From contig CM035312.1 in the NCBI GenBank assembly GCA_002900995.3, forward strand, positions 558,001-622,000: DNA of 64,000 nt, read 5' to 3'. The notes beneath the pieces are model-generated. The model saw nothing but the letters and a program-made list of their open reading frames with translations. It did not search any database and was not told the origin of the DNA. Origin of the DNA: Ganoderma boninense. Taxonomy: Eukaryota > Basidiomycota > Agaricomycetes > Polyporales > Polyporaceae. Made by a program: the position numbers and the translations under genes. Position 1 is the stretch's first letter. Each line of letters begins with the position of its first letter. Of this stretch, positions 1 to 9,628 are shown one piece after another.

Positions 1-862
1 CCAGGAGGCCGATCTTCTCGTCCTCGATGTCGGTGGTGAAGGGCGAGTACTCGACTTGGACGGCCGTGATGGGGTGCACCGCGTGTGCACGGCGGAGCGT
101 CTCCGCGCTGATCTCGGAGAGACCGAGGTACTTGACCTTTCCCGCCCTACATCAAGATAATTGTCAGCGAGGCAAGCTCCCTGACGTACCATGGCAGTCC
201 GATACGTACTTGACTTGCTCGGCCATCACCCTCACCGTGAGCTCGATCGGGACACCAGCGTCCGCCCTAATAGCCACAGTAAAACCGCTCAGCACCCGTC
301 TCCGCACAGCTCACAAGGGCCTGAGCTCGACCGACCTATGCAGGTACCACAGGTCGACATAGTCGACGCCGAGCTGCTTCAGGGACCTGTCGAGGGCTTT
401 AACGGCCCACTCAGGAGTCCCGTTCACCATGCGGGTCTGGTCGCCCTCCCAGTGGCGGCCGAGGCCGAACTTCGTGGCGAGGAAGATCTCACTGCGCTTG
501 CCCGTGCGCTTGAACCTGCCGCCGGTGGAACCTTGTCAGACATGCTCTGACATGGAAGCAAGAGTAGACGCCGCGCGCACCATTGGCCGATGAGGTGCTC
601 GCTGTCGAGATAGGCGTCGGCGGTGTCCCAGTGGGTGATCCCGCTCTCGTATACGCCGTCGAGGACCTGTACGAGGGTAGGAGATCGGGGGTTAGCAAAA
701 AGGTGGTCACTTCCAGCGGTGGTAAGGGAGTCGCCTCACCTTGAACCGCTCTTCGTCTGGGAGGGCGGGGCCGTAGGCCACCGAAATCCCCATAGCCCCG
801 TAGCCGATGGCAGGGAACGTCGCGTCGCCGATCTTGCGTTGCACTGCAGCGGTAGTAGACAT
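1..862 (-). CDS. Aldo/keto reductase 1, 3' part outside window
   Basis: NAD(P)H-dependent aldo/keto reductase of the fungal YakC/pyridoxal-reductase-like type, expected to reduce aldehydes or ketones in the cytosol. The start at 862 opens [13 protein letters not shown]. Exon 1 (862-740) encodes 41 residues ending ERFK, followed by a GTGAGG donor. Later exons carry DTADAY (catalytic Asp and Tyr), FLATKFG (catalytic Lys) and DLWYLHR (catalytic His), then the conserved [19 protein letters not shown] and [14 protein letters not shown] segments. The window edge cuts the gene just after this point, so the C-terminal third is missing here, not lost. No frameshift is visible. A TATA-like TTATAAG at 994-1000 lies about 130 bp upstream of the ATG. 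A copia element is inserted further upstream. The nearest relative in the window is the AKR at 6963-8353. Confidence 0.92.
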
Positions 863-1265
863 GCTGGAAATTCGAAGGAGATTCGTAAGTAGTAAGCGTT
901 AGGTATGGATGGTGAGGGCACGTCAGCGCTAGCGGCGTCTGGCAAGGTGAGTCGAGCTGAGACGATTTGTGAAACAGAAAGTTGCCCGGCTACTTATAAG
1001 CAAAGGCCATTGGCCGAGCCTGACTGGGGATTTTGCGAGAACCACTGGGAGCAATGTCCGAGCGGAGAAGAACCCATGGCGCGTTGCACTGTGGCCATGT
1101 GGAGAATGTTGGGAGAATGCCGGTCGGACTCGGAGGGTTGCCCAAAATAGACTGACTAAGCAGGGCCCCGGTCGGTAGACGCCGACTGAAGGTCAGTGGA
1201 TGAGGATGGAGCGCGCGACTGTGTGAGGTTTGGATGAGAGAGCGCCAGTCAAGGGAGCATCAGTA
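863..1265. promoter_or_regulatory. AKR1 promoter region, ending at a copia insertion
   Basis: Upstream region of the minus-strand AKR at 1-862. It holds a TATA-like TTATAAG at 994-1000 on the minus strand. The copia target duplication CAGTA occupies 1261-1265, so native upstream sequence continues only beyond 6674. No gene is seen in the stretch. Confidence 0.5.
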
Positions 1266-1680
1266 TGTTGTATTCTGTATGTTCCCGTATGTTCTCTTTT
1301 ACTTGTTTACATATTTCACATTGTCAAAGCTCACGAGACCTCCTGTACGTCGAGTACCGTCTCTGATGTCCCGCTCCTTCCTCTTTTATGTTCATCATTT
1401 TTCAAATCTGACCTCATGTTGCTGGCCGCATTTCCGTACTATTCCGTACTCTTATACTCGAGACCCCCGAGTCCGCTCCCCTCATCGTTCGTCTTCCCCG
1501 AACGCTGAGGTGAGCTCCCGTCTGCACTATACGTTCTGTCCGTTGTGCTCACGCTACGTAGTCAATTGTATCTCTTTTCTTTCAGGTACTTATCACACGT
1601 ACATCGTTCGTCTTCCCCGAACGCTGAGTCAATTGTATCTCTTTTCTTTCAGTCCCTCGCCGGCGCTCGAAACCGTAAAA
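1266..1680 (+). repeat. 5' LTR of copia element
   Basis: 415 bp, identical by eye to 6255-6669. It carries an internal imperfect duplication at 1483-1652 with intron-like signals. Open frames seen across it are LTR sequence, not genes. Confidence 0.95.
1483..1652 (+). repeat. Internal duplication with intron-like signals in the LTR
   Basis: A 27-base block (1483-1509, opening CATCGTTCGTC) recurs at 1602-1628. A 25-base block (1561-1585, opening GTCAATTGTATC and ending TTTCAG) recurs at 1628-1652. In the second unit the two blocks are fused, with 51 bases between them missing. The first unit reads as donor GTGAGC (1510), branch-like CTCAC and acceptor TTTCAG (1585): a possible 76-bp intron in the leader RNA. 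The 3' LTR has the same arrangement. Confidence 0.7.
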
Positions 1681-1692
1681 GGTTATGAGCCC
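1681..1692 (+). other. Primer binding site (initiator tRNA-Met anticodon arm)
   Basis: The 12 bases GGTTATGAGCCC begin immediately after the 5' LTR. They are complementary to the anticodon stem-loop of eukaryotic initiator tRNA-Met (GGGCUCAUAACC), so priming would use an internal half-tRNA, as described for Drosophila copia. The ATG inside this site (1685) is also the first codon of the polyprotein. Confidence 0.8.
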
Positions 1693-4600
1693 TGCTCCTG
1701 CCGCAATGTCGCTCACTTCGCTGCCCGTCCACAACGCCGCTCTCTTTTCGGTCCCGAAGCTCGCCGCCGATGGATCGAACTGGATCACGTATAAGGAGCG
1801 GATACTCACCTGCATGGGTACGCGAGGGTTGATGCGTCATCTGAACGGTACAGCTCGTCGTCCTCCGAATCCCCCTCCCTGGCCACGACCACCCATCTCC
1901 ACCGCTACCTCTGCCTCCGCTCCGGCGTCGAGTTCCAAGCAGGCTGCTGCCGCTTCGAGTACCGCGACCGAGGGCGATGACAAGAGTGCCGCCTCGACGA
2001 GCAAGCCGAGTGGATCCACGGTCCCGCCATCGTCCGACCCGTACGCTAGCCTGTCGGACGACGACTACATCAAAAAGGTCGAGGAGGCCGAGGCCAAGGT
2101 CGACGAGTATGAGCAGCGCGAGTCCACGACCCGTCAGCAGATCTACAGCACGATCAGCGATACAATGCTTATCAAGGTCAAAAACTTACCGGTTGCCGCC
2201 GAGGTCTGGACCGCCCTTGTGAACGAGTACGAGGGCAAGTCCGAGATGTACGCCAACGTTATCCGTGCGCGTCTTCTCACGACCAAGTGTGCCGAGGGTG
2301 CCAATGTCCGCGAGCACCTCGACGCGCTCTGCAACCTCCGTGAGCAGCTCTCCTCGATGGGCGCAGCTCTCCCCGACCAGGAGTTCTCCGCCACCATCTT
2401 CCAGTCCCTACCCGAGTCCTATGGCTACCTCCTCACTGCGCTCTCCACCGCCTCTCGTATCTCCAACAACCCGATCACGCCTGTGAACATCATCCAGGCG
2501 CTCAACGAAGAGTACGACCGGCGTACCTCCCAGTCTCCCTCGACTGACAGCGCACTCGCTGCCTACCCGTCCTCCCAGTCGGGCCGGCAACGCAAAGACG
2601 TTGAGTGCTTCAACTGCCACCGTAAAGGCCACGTCAAGGCCGACTGTTGGCGGAAGGGCGGAGGGAAGGAGGGACAGGGACCGAAGAACCAGACACCAAA
2701 GCGAAACCGCCGTGGAGGTGGAGGGGGCGCATCCGCGAACACTGCCGCCGAGTCTTCCGAGCACGCGTTCGCCATCACCGTCGACAGCGCCGCACTCGCG
2801 AGCACTGCCGACAATGGAGACCGAGTCGAGATCTTCGACAGCGGCGCCACCCGCCACATCTCACCATATCGAGACGAGTTCATCAGCTATGAAGAGCTTC
2901 AACCCGCTCGCCCGATCACCGCCGCCGACGGACGCACCTTTATGGCTGTCGGCGAAGGCCAAGTTCGCATGAACCTCCCGAACGGCGACTCGAGCACCGT
3001 CGTCACGCTCGAGCGAGTGTTGCATGCACCCGACATCGCGTTCTCGCTGGTCTCCATCCCACAAGCCGACAAGGCGGGTTACTCCGCGATCTTCGAGAAC
3101 GGCGAGTGTCGACTCTTCAAGCGCAGCTCCGGGGAGACCGTCGGACGCATCCCGTCGGCGAACGGGCTGTACCAGGTCCGCCGTCCGGACGTTGCTGCTG
3201 CTGCCGTGGTTGGCCGCGGTGCTGAAACCGAGATGTCAGCGCTCGAGTTCCACCGCTGCATGGGGCACATCTCCCCCATCGTTGCGAAGAAGATGCTCGA
3301 GGAAGGTCACGTCCTCGGTGTGAAGCTCAAGGGAGGCTCCACCGATGAGACCTGCGATGCGTGTATCCAGGCGAAGATCACGCGTGCGCCTGTCCCGAAG
3401 GAACGCACGAGCAAGCTTGCGAAGCGCTACGGGGAGCGCTTCCATGCTGATACCTGGGCGGCCGGTTGCACTTCTCTTGGAGGGAAGAAGTATGCTGTGA
3501 TGTTCACCGACGATAGCACACGGTGGACTCACACCATCCCCGAGAAGGAGAAGAACCAGGCCTTCCCGGCTTACAAGAAGCTGGACATGGAGGTTGAGAC
3601 GCAGGAGGGCCACAAGATCAAGGTGCTGCACACCGATAACGGTGGGGAGTTCACGAGTAACGAATTCATTGACTATCTCGAGTTGCGCGGCACGAAGCCC
3701 GACACAACCGTGCATGACACTCCCGAGCAGAACGGCGTCGCAGAACGCACCAACCGCACGCTCGCCGAACACGCTCGAGCTATGCTCGTCGACTCGGGCC
3801 TACCCCAGTACCTGTGGCCGTACGCACTCCTCCATTCCACCTGGCTCAAAAACCGCACCTCGACGCGCGTGCTCGATGGCAAGACGCCGTACGAGGCACG
3901 CTACGGCGAGAAACCCGACCTCCGAGGCCTCAAGCCATTTGGCGCGAAGGTCTGGGTGCGTCTCGAGCACGCTCCGAAGATGCAGTCCAAGGCGGTCGAG
4001 GGCCGCTTCGTCGGGTACGCTGAGAACGAGAAAGGTTTCCTGGTCTATTGGCCGGGCAGAAACAAGGTGTCGACCGAGCGAAACGTGCGTTTCGTCGTCG
4101 AGCCCGAGCCTCTGGTTGCATCCGAGGATGTCCTGCTCGAGGGGGCGAGGAATGAGGTCGCGCAGCCCTCCTCGTCTGCTCCTGAGACGTCTCCGACCAC
4201 GCCTGACCCTACGCCCGCCCAGAACGAGCCTGTCCAGCCCTCTGAGACACCCAACAACGGCGAAAAAACACCTCAAGTCGACGATTCATCCGATAGCCTG
4301 CCCGCTGCTGCAGTCCCGTCTGGCTCCCCATCCTCACCTCCGTCTCCTACGCGCCCAGCTGCGACTGTCGAAGACATACCTGAGGAGGATGTCGAAGGTC
4401 CAGCACCATTGGGACGTGGCCATCGTATTAAAAGGCCGTCAGCGAAGATGCGCCAGTTGGCCGCAGGAGAAGGCACGGTTGACGGACGTCGAGGAGGGGG
4501 CGCAGGCAAGCTCCCTCGAGGCTTGCAGCCCGAGAACTTGATGGGCGCATCCGCGATTGTCGAGGACGACGAGTGGTCCGGAATGCCGTCGCTGGAGGAT

Positions 4601-6247
4601 TCTGGACCAGAGGACGAGGAGAGGACGAGAGGCGACAACGACGAGTGGCTAATGGCGTTAGCCATTCAAGCCGGCCAGGACCCCAGGACGCTCGAGGAAG
4701 CCCGCCAGTCACCTGACTGGCCACAGTGGCAGTGCGCCATCGAGGCTGAGTACGAGAACCTCCGCCGCCACGACGTTTTCGACCTCGTCGAGCCTCCCTC
4801 GGACGCCAACATCGTCGGCAGCAAGCTGGTGTTCCGCATCAAGCACAATGCTGAGGGCGCCGTCTCCGGCTTCAAGGCCCGCCTTGTCGCACAAGGCTTC
4901 AGCCAAGTGCCCGGCAGGGACTACCACGACGACGAAACGTTCGCGCCCGTGTCTCGTCTCCCCTCTATTCGCACTATCCTCGCTCTCGCCGCTCGTCACG
5001 ACTGGGAACTCCGTCAAATGGACGTCAAGTCCGCGTACCTCAACGGGACGCTCGAGGAGACCGTGTACATGCGCCAACCGCCCGGCTTCTCAACGCCGGA
5101 GCAGGCCCACCTCGTCTGTCGCCTCAAGAAGACCCTGTATGGGCTCAAGCAGGCTGGGCGAGGATGGTACAAGACGCTCACAGCTGCGATGCTGGAGATG
5201 GGATTCACTAGGTGCGTCGCTGACCACGCCGTCTTCTACAAGCGTGAAGGCGAATCAGCGATCATAGTCGCTGCCTCGGTGGATGACCTTACGATCACTG
5301 GAACGACCGATCTCGTCGACGCGTTCGCCACTGGCATCAAGCAGCGCTTCGAGATGTCAGACCTTGGGGATCTTCACTGGATCCTCGGGATCGAGGTCCG
5401 CCGCGATCGCCAGGCCCGCACCATCGCCATCTCCCAGCGCTCGTACATCGACACTATCGTCTCGCGCTTCAACCTTGAAGACGCGGCTCCCCTCACCATC
5501 CCTCTCCAACCCGGCTCTCCTCTTGGCCAGCACCAGTCCCCGTTGACCCCGCGCCAATTCGAAGACATGCGAAATGTCCCGTACCGCGAGGCTGTCGGCT
5601 CTCTCATGTACGCCGCCATGGGTACGCGCCCGGACGTGACCTTCGCCGTGACTGCGCTCTCGCAGTTCATGCAAAACCCCGGCCGCGCTCACTGGGAAGC
5701 CCTGAAGCGGGTCTTCCGTTACCTCAAGGGCACACGCGAGCTGTGGATCGTCTACGGCGGCAACGATGACGGCTTGCGTGGCTTCTCGGACTCAGACTAC
5801 GGCTCATCGACGGAACACCGCCACTCTATCTCGGGCTACGTCTTCACGCTCGACGGCGGCGCCATCTCTTGGTCATCAAAGAAGCAGAACATTGTCACGC
5901 TTTCGAGCACAGAAGCTGAATACATCGCCTTGACGCATGCCACCAAGGAGGCCATCTGGCTCCGGTACGTCCTCGCCGATGTCCTGCACCCCCAACTGTC
6001 TTCCTTCCCCGTCCGTCTCTTCACCGACAACCGCTCCGCCATCGCTATCGCCAAGGACAACTCTTATCATTCCCGCACCAAACATATTGATATTCGCTAC
6101 CATTTCATCCGCGAGGCCGTCGACAACCGCAACATCGTGCTCGAGTATCGCCGCACCGAGGATATGCCCGCTGACTTGTTCACCAAGGCCCTGTCCCGCG
6201 CGAAGCTTGAGCACCTGTCTCGGTTCTTCGGTCTTCGTCCGCTTTGA
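1685..6247 (+). CDS. Copia Gag-Pol polyprotein (1520 aa)
   Basis: A single open frame encodes all replication functions. Order: N-terminal Gag (about residues 1-300, UBN2-like); CCHC zinc knuckle CFNCHRKGHVKADC at 308-321; aspartic protease active site DSGA at 385-388; GAG-pre-integrase with FHRCMGH...CDAC zinc ligands; integrase D589, D651 (TDNGGEF) and E687 (NGVAER), the last two 36 residues apart as in DD35E enzymes; an acidic, Pro/Ser-rich spacer; reverse transcriptase with DVKSAYLNG, LYGLKQAGRGW and VDD at 1199-1201; RNase H with FSDSDYG (D1369) and STEAEY (about 1408-1413). No stop or frameshift interrupts it, and Gag and Pol are fused without a recoding site. Stop TGA at 6245-6247 abuts the purine tract. 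Confidence 0.97.
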   Translation: MSPAPAAMSLTSLPVHNAALFSVPKLAADGSNWITYKERILTCMGTRGLMRHLNGTARRPPNPPPWPRPPISTATSASAPASSSKQAAAASSTATEGDDKSAASTSKPSGSTVPPSSDPYASLSDDDYIKKVEEAEAKVDEYEQRESTTRQQIYSTISDTMLIKVKNLPVAAEVWTALVNEYEGKSEMYANVIRARLLTTKCAEGANVREHLDALCNLREQLSSMGAALPDQEFSATIFQSLPESYGYLLTALSTASRISNNPITPVNIIQALNEEYDRRTSQSPSTDSALAAYPSSQSGRQRKDVECFNCHRKGHVKADCWRKGGGKEGQGPKNQTPKRNRRGGGGGASANTAAESSEHAFAITVDSAALASTADNGDRVEIFDSGATRHISPYRDEFISYEELQPARPITAADGRTFMAVGEGQVRMNLPNGDSSTVVTLERVLHAPDIAFSLVSIPQADKAGYSAIFENGECRLFKRSSGETVGRIPSANGLYQVRRPDVAAAAVVGRGAETEMSALEFHRCMGHISPIVAKKMLEEGHVLGVKLKGGSTDETCDACIQAKITRAPVPKERTSKLAKRYGERFHADTWAAGCTSLGGKKYAVMFTDDSTRWTHTIPEKEKNQAFPAYKKLDMEVETQEGHKIKVLHTDNGGEFTSNEFIDYLELRGTKPDTTVHDTPEQNGVAERTNRTLAEHARAMLVDSGLPQYLWPYALLHSTWLKNRTSTRVLDGKTPYEARYGEKPDLRGLKPFGAKVWVRLEHAPKMQSKAVEGRFVGYAENEKGFLVYWPGRNKVSTERNVRFVVEPEPLVASEDVLLEGARNEVAQPSSSAPETSPTTPDPTPAQNEPVQPSETPNNGEKTPQVDDSSDSLPAAAVPSGSPSSPPSPTRPAATVEDIPEEDVEGPAPLGRGHRIKRPSAKMRQLAAGEGTVDGRRGGGAGKLPRGLQPENLMGASAIVEDDEWSGMPSLEDSGPEDEERTRGDNDEWLMALAIQAGQDPRTLEEARQSPDWPQWQCAIEAEYENLRRHDVFDLVEPPSDANIVGSKLVFRIKHNAEGAVSGFKARLVAQGFSQVPGRDYHDDETFAPVSRLPSIRTILALAARHDWELRQMDVKSAYLNGTLEETVYMRQPPGFSTPEQAHLVCRLKKTLYGLKQAGRGWYKTLTAAMLEMGFTRCVADHAVFYKREGESAIIVAASVDDLTITGTTDLVDAFATGIKQRFEMSDLGDLHWILGIEVRRDRQARTIAISQRSYIDTIVSRFNLEDAAPLTIPLQPGSPLGQHQSPLTPRQFEDMRNVPYREAVGSLMYAAMGTRPDVTFAVTALSQFMQNPGRAHWEALKRVFRYLKGTRELWIVYGGNDDGLRGFSDSDYGSSTEHRHSISGYVFTLDGGAISWSSKKQNIVTLSSTEAEYIALTHATKEAIWLRYVLADVLHPQLSSFPVRLFTDNRSAIAIAKDNSYHSRTKHIDIRYHFIREAVDNRNIVLEYRRTEDMPADLFTKALSRAKLEHLSRFFGLRPL

Positions 6248-6254
6248 GGGGGCG
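6246..6254 (+). other. Polypurine tract before 3' LTR
   Basis: GAGGGGGCG directly precedes the 3' LTR and overlaps the polyprotein stop codon. It is the expected plus-strand primer site, short and broken by one C. Confidence 0.6.
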
Positions 6255-6669
6255 TGTTGTATTCTGTATGTTCCCGTATGTTCTCTTTTACTTGTTTACA
6301 TATTTCACATTGTCAAAGCTCACGAGACCTCCTGTACGTCGAGTACCGTCTCTGATGTCCCGCTCCTTCCTCTTTTATGTTCATCATTTTTCAAATCTGA
6401 CCTCATGTTGCTGGCCGCATTTCCGTACTATTCCGTACTCTTATACTCGAGACCCCCGAGTCCGCTCCCCTCATCGTTCGTCTTCCCCGAACGCTGAGGT
6501 GAGCTCCCGTCTGCACTATACGTTCTGTCCGTTGTGCTCACGCTACGTAGTCAATTGTATCTCTTTTCTTTCAGGTACTTATCACACGTACATCGTTCGT
6601 CTTCCCCGAACGCTGAGTCAATTGTATCTCTTTTCTTTCAGTCCCTCGCCGGCGCTCGAAACCGTAAAA
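6255..6669 (+). repeat. 3' LTR of copia element
   Basis: 415 bp, identical by eye to the 5' LTR, followed by the CAGTA target duplication (6670-6674). Confidence 0.95.
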
Positions 6670-6962
6670 CAGTAAGTATGTAGTGAGCTCCGTAACTCAC
6701 CAGGAGTCCAGAAAGGATAGAATGCGTCATGTGGAGTTGCCCGAGTTAATATTGACTACTGCTAACACCTGGCACATCCGCTGCGAGGAGCCTGAGCCCC
6801 ACTCAATATTCGTAAATTCTAAGCCGTCGTGTTCAAGATGAATTGAAGTCTCTGAGCTGCTGACGTCGTCACTGCGGTAGCACCCACGGTCCTTGCCAGC
6901 CCTCGACACGATTTCACGTGCTTAAGATACAACTTACAAGACGTCTTTAGTAGTTCATCGAC
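6670..6962. other. Spacer between copia element and AKR2 3' end
   Basis: About 290 bp. It holds the right-hand CAGTA duplication and then unremarkable sequence that is probably 3' flank or UTR of the minus-strand AKR. No gene is seen. Confidence 0.5.
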
Positions 6963-8353
6963 TCACTTCTGAAGAGGAGGCGTATCGGCGAAGATGTACT
7001 GCATGACCGACTCCGGGTACCGCTGTCCCCCCACTGCGTTTGCCGCATCCGCGAGACGGCGCACCTCCGCGATATCTTGAGCGGTGAGCTTCACCTTCAG
7101 CGCGCCCAAGTTCTCTTTGAGATTCTGTCCACGGGGAACGAGGTGAGATGTTAATGTTGCCCGACGCAAGAATCGCGACATGACTCCCGAGACAGAGGCC
7201 GACGCACCTCCACCTTGGTCGTCCCCACGATCGGAATGATGTTGTCTCCCTGGGCGAGGACCCAAGCGAGAGCCACCTGGCCGGCCGTCGCCCCGTACTT
7301 CTCTCCGACCTTCTTCAGCCCATCCGCGATCTTGAGGATGTTGGGGAAGTTCTCTTTCGAGTTGCGCGGGATCGTCCTCCGGTAGTCGTCCTCGGCGAAG
7401 TCCTCCGGCCCTTTCTAGTACGTGGTGGTTCCCAAGGCCGTCGTGAGCACGATCAGGATGGATTCAGGGTACGAGCTGTAGGCATCATGGGCGACGACGT
7501 ACATATTTTCCGGTCAGCAGGCCCCGGCCCAGCGCTCCATAGGCAACGATCTTCACCCCGAGCTCGCGGGCGGTTTCGAGTATTCCGATCTTCTCGTCCT
7601 CAATGTCGGTGGTGAAGGGCGAGTATTCGACCTGGACGGCTGCGATCGGGTGCACGGCGTGCGCGCGGCGCAAAGTCTCCGCGCTGACCTCGGAAAGGCC
7701 GAGGTATCTGACCTTGCCTGCCCTGTAGTCCGAGAACGAACGTGTCATCAGCTCGACGTCTCCTGTGCACACAGCCCGTGCATACTTCACTTGCTCAGCC
7801 ATGGCCTTGACTGTGCGCTCGATGGGCACTGCAATGTCCGCTCTGACCGTATGCAATGTGCATTCAACCCACACCGCACCTAGAAAGAACCACAGCACCG
7901 CACACCTGTGAAGGTACCACAAGTCGACGTAGTCGACGCCGAGCTGCTCGAGCGAGCGCTGCAGAGCCTTCGGAACGTAGTCCGGCTCGCCGTTGACGGC
8001 CCTCTTGAAGTCGCTGCCCCAATGCCGGCCCAGGCCTAACTTCGTGGCGAGGAAGATGTCCTTGCGCTTCCCGGTGCGCTTGAGCCACTGCCCCATCAGC
8101 TTCTCGCTGTCTCCATACACATCCGCCGTGTCCCAGTGCGTGATCCCGTTCTCGTATACGGCGTCCAGGACCTGAGGGTAGGGGAGGGGAGAGTCAGTCC
8201 TGGCGAACACTGAATGACGGCCCATGTACATACCTTGAAGCGCTGCTCGTCAGGAGGCGCGGCGCCGTAGTACGCAGAGATCCCCATTCCGCCATATCCG
8301 ATGGGCAGGAACGACGAGTCCCCGATCTCACGCGTTGAGCTTGACGTATGCAT
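6963..8353 (-). CDS. Aldo/keto reductase 2
   Basis: Intact AKR with at least six exons. Exon 1 opens MHTSSSTREIGDSSF and ends ERFK-like EQRFK before GTATGT. Exon 2 runs unbroken from [18 protein letters not shown] through FLATKLG to LWYLHR, covering the catalytic Asp, Tyr, Lys and His. Next come ADIAVPIERTVKAMAEQVK, then AGKVRYLGLSEVSAETLRR to LTGKY, then KGPEDFAEDDYRR to GTTKVE, and a last exon ending IFADTPPLQK. The apparent break at 7265-7485 is removed by splicing (donor GTACGT after GKY, acceptor TACTAG before KGPED), so this is not a pseudogene. Unlike AKR1, AKR3 and AKR5 it has no intron after the GQW triplet. It is transcribed away from AKR3, with 1.27 kb between their starts. Confidence 0.93.
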
Positions 8354-9628
8354 GGTTGGGGATGTGGCGGTTGACGTTGAGCGAGCTCTCGTCGCTGACA
8401 CTGGACAGTAGACAGTAGACAGGGAGTCCGCTTAATATTACGCGTTGTAGACCTGGAGGGGCAGAAACGATTGATAAGCAAATACAGGAGCTAATGGAAA
8501 TGAGAGAATGGGCGGTCTGATGGGGCAATGACATCATGAACTTGGCCCAGCGTTCGTTTAACCCTTACTCAGTCCGTCCCCTCTGGGCCAGGTGTGTCAA
8601 TGAGCATAGGGCTAGCGAGTAGAGTCCGAAACAAACCTTGTATAAACTTACTGCACCGACTATTCCCAGGAGACTAAGTTGAGAGTCCTCGATTAGTAGC
8701 ATTCTCAACCAAACGCGGTCTGTATCTGCAAGACTCATTGTGCGGCCATCCTAGTAGAAGCTCCAGTATACATTTTTTCCCATCACAACCATTAACGCAT
8801 TAGCCTGTGACCGGGTGAGTAACATCGAGAGCAATCGTAGGAACAGGAAGGGTCGAATAGCGTTGGGAACAACCTTGCCAGCTGCAGAAAAGGGGCCGTA
8901 AGCCCATTGCTCCGGCAGTGCCCGAACAGCCTTGTTTACAAGCGCTGGATAGGCGCGCGACGAACAGCGAGCGACCGTCGACGAGCATCAAAACTCACCC
9001 ACCAGTCATCGCTGCCCCCTCAACGAGGACTTAATTCCACCCAACTGTGTCCATAGATACTCATAATTGTACTACGCGGGTGGAATAACTCGCAGAGTAC
9101 GTGTAAGCTGAGATAGTGCTACACTGCTACTGCAGGTATGGTGGATACGTTTGCCGCACCTAGTGCGCGGAGGCGGATTCAAGTCACATACAGAGGTAAG
9201 TCCTGTGTGCCCAGTTGGTTTCAACTTCCTCCACCGCGGCTCCTCCACATTTTATGTTTTCCGCGAATCTCTCATGTTGACAGGCTAACTTACCTGAACA
9301 AGTGCGGATGAAGATATTCAAGAGATCTGCAAAACGCCGCGGAGTGATCCCACGGTTGTGTGTTTTCACAGCATTCTTGCAATTTGTCCTTCCTTCCTCG
9401 CCTCGTGAGCCATGAATCGTGACAAATGGGCCTCGTACACAAGAAGACGTTTCCTTCCTCGGGCGGGCTCGTGCCCGCTGCTGATCTAACTGCTCGGGTA
9501 AGCTGTGGATCGGCCAATCGGCGTCTGCTCTACTACTATATAATAACGGCGCGGCAGCGGGATCAGGAAACCCATCCTCCACTCAGCCAGAAGCCTCTAA
9601 TTCTCCTCCAAGAACAAAAGCAACAACC
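8354..9628. promoter_or_regulatory. Divergent promoter region between AKR2 and AKR3
   Basis: 1.27 kb shared upstream region of two divergently transcribed reductases. On the AKR3 side there is a CCAAT box (9513-9517) and a TATATAA box (9537-9543), about 90 bp before the ATG. I see no gene in it. Stress-response elements were not searched for systematically. Confidence 0.55.

Larger units (their letters stand above)
1266..6669 (+). mobile_element. Full-length Ty1/copia LTR retrotransposon
   Basis: A complete 5404-bp element: two 415-bp LTRs (1266-1680 and 6255-6669) that I read as identical, one uninterrupted gag-pol frame (1685-6247), a primer binding site directly after the 5' LTR and a short purine tract before the 3' LTR. 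The 5-bp sequence CAGTA flanks both sides (1261-1265 and 6670-6674) as a target-site duplication. The domain order, integrase before reverse transcriptase, assigns it to copia rather than gypsy. LTR ends are TGTTG...TAAAA rather than the usual TG...CA. Identical LTRs and an open frame imply a very recent insertion and probable competence to move. It landed between the AKR1 promoter and the 3' end of AKR2. Confidence 0.97.

Noticed and set aside
1234..1794. 186-codon open frame across the 5' LTR and the polyprotein start (and its twin at 6244-6675)
   Set aside because: It is LTR sequence repeated at both ends of the element; it has no independent start context or homology.
7266..7484. Apparent break in AKR2 suggesting a pseudogene
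   Set aside because: A normal donor after GKY and acceptor before KGPED remove the gap and keep the frame.
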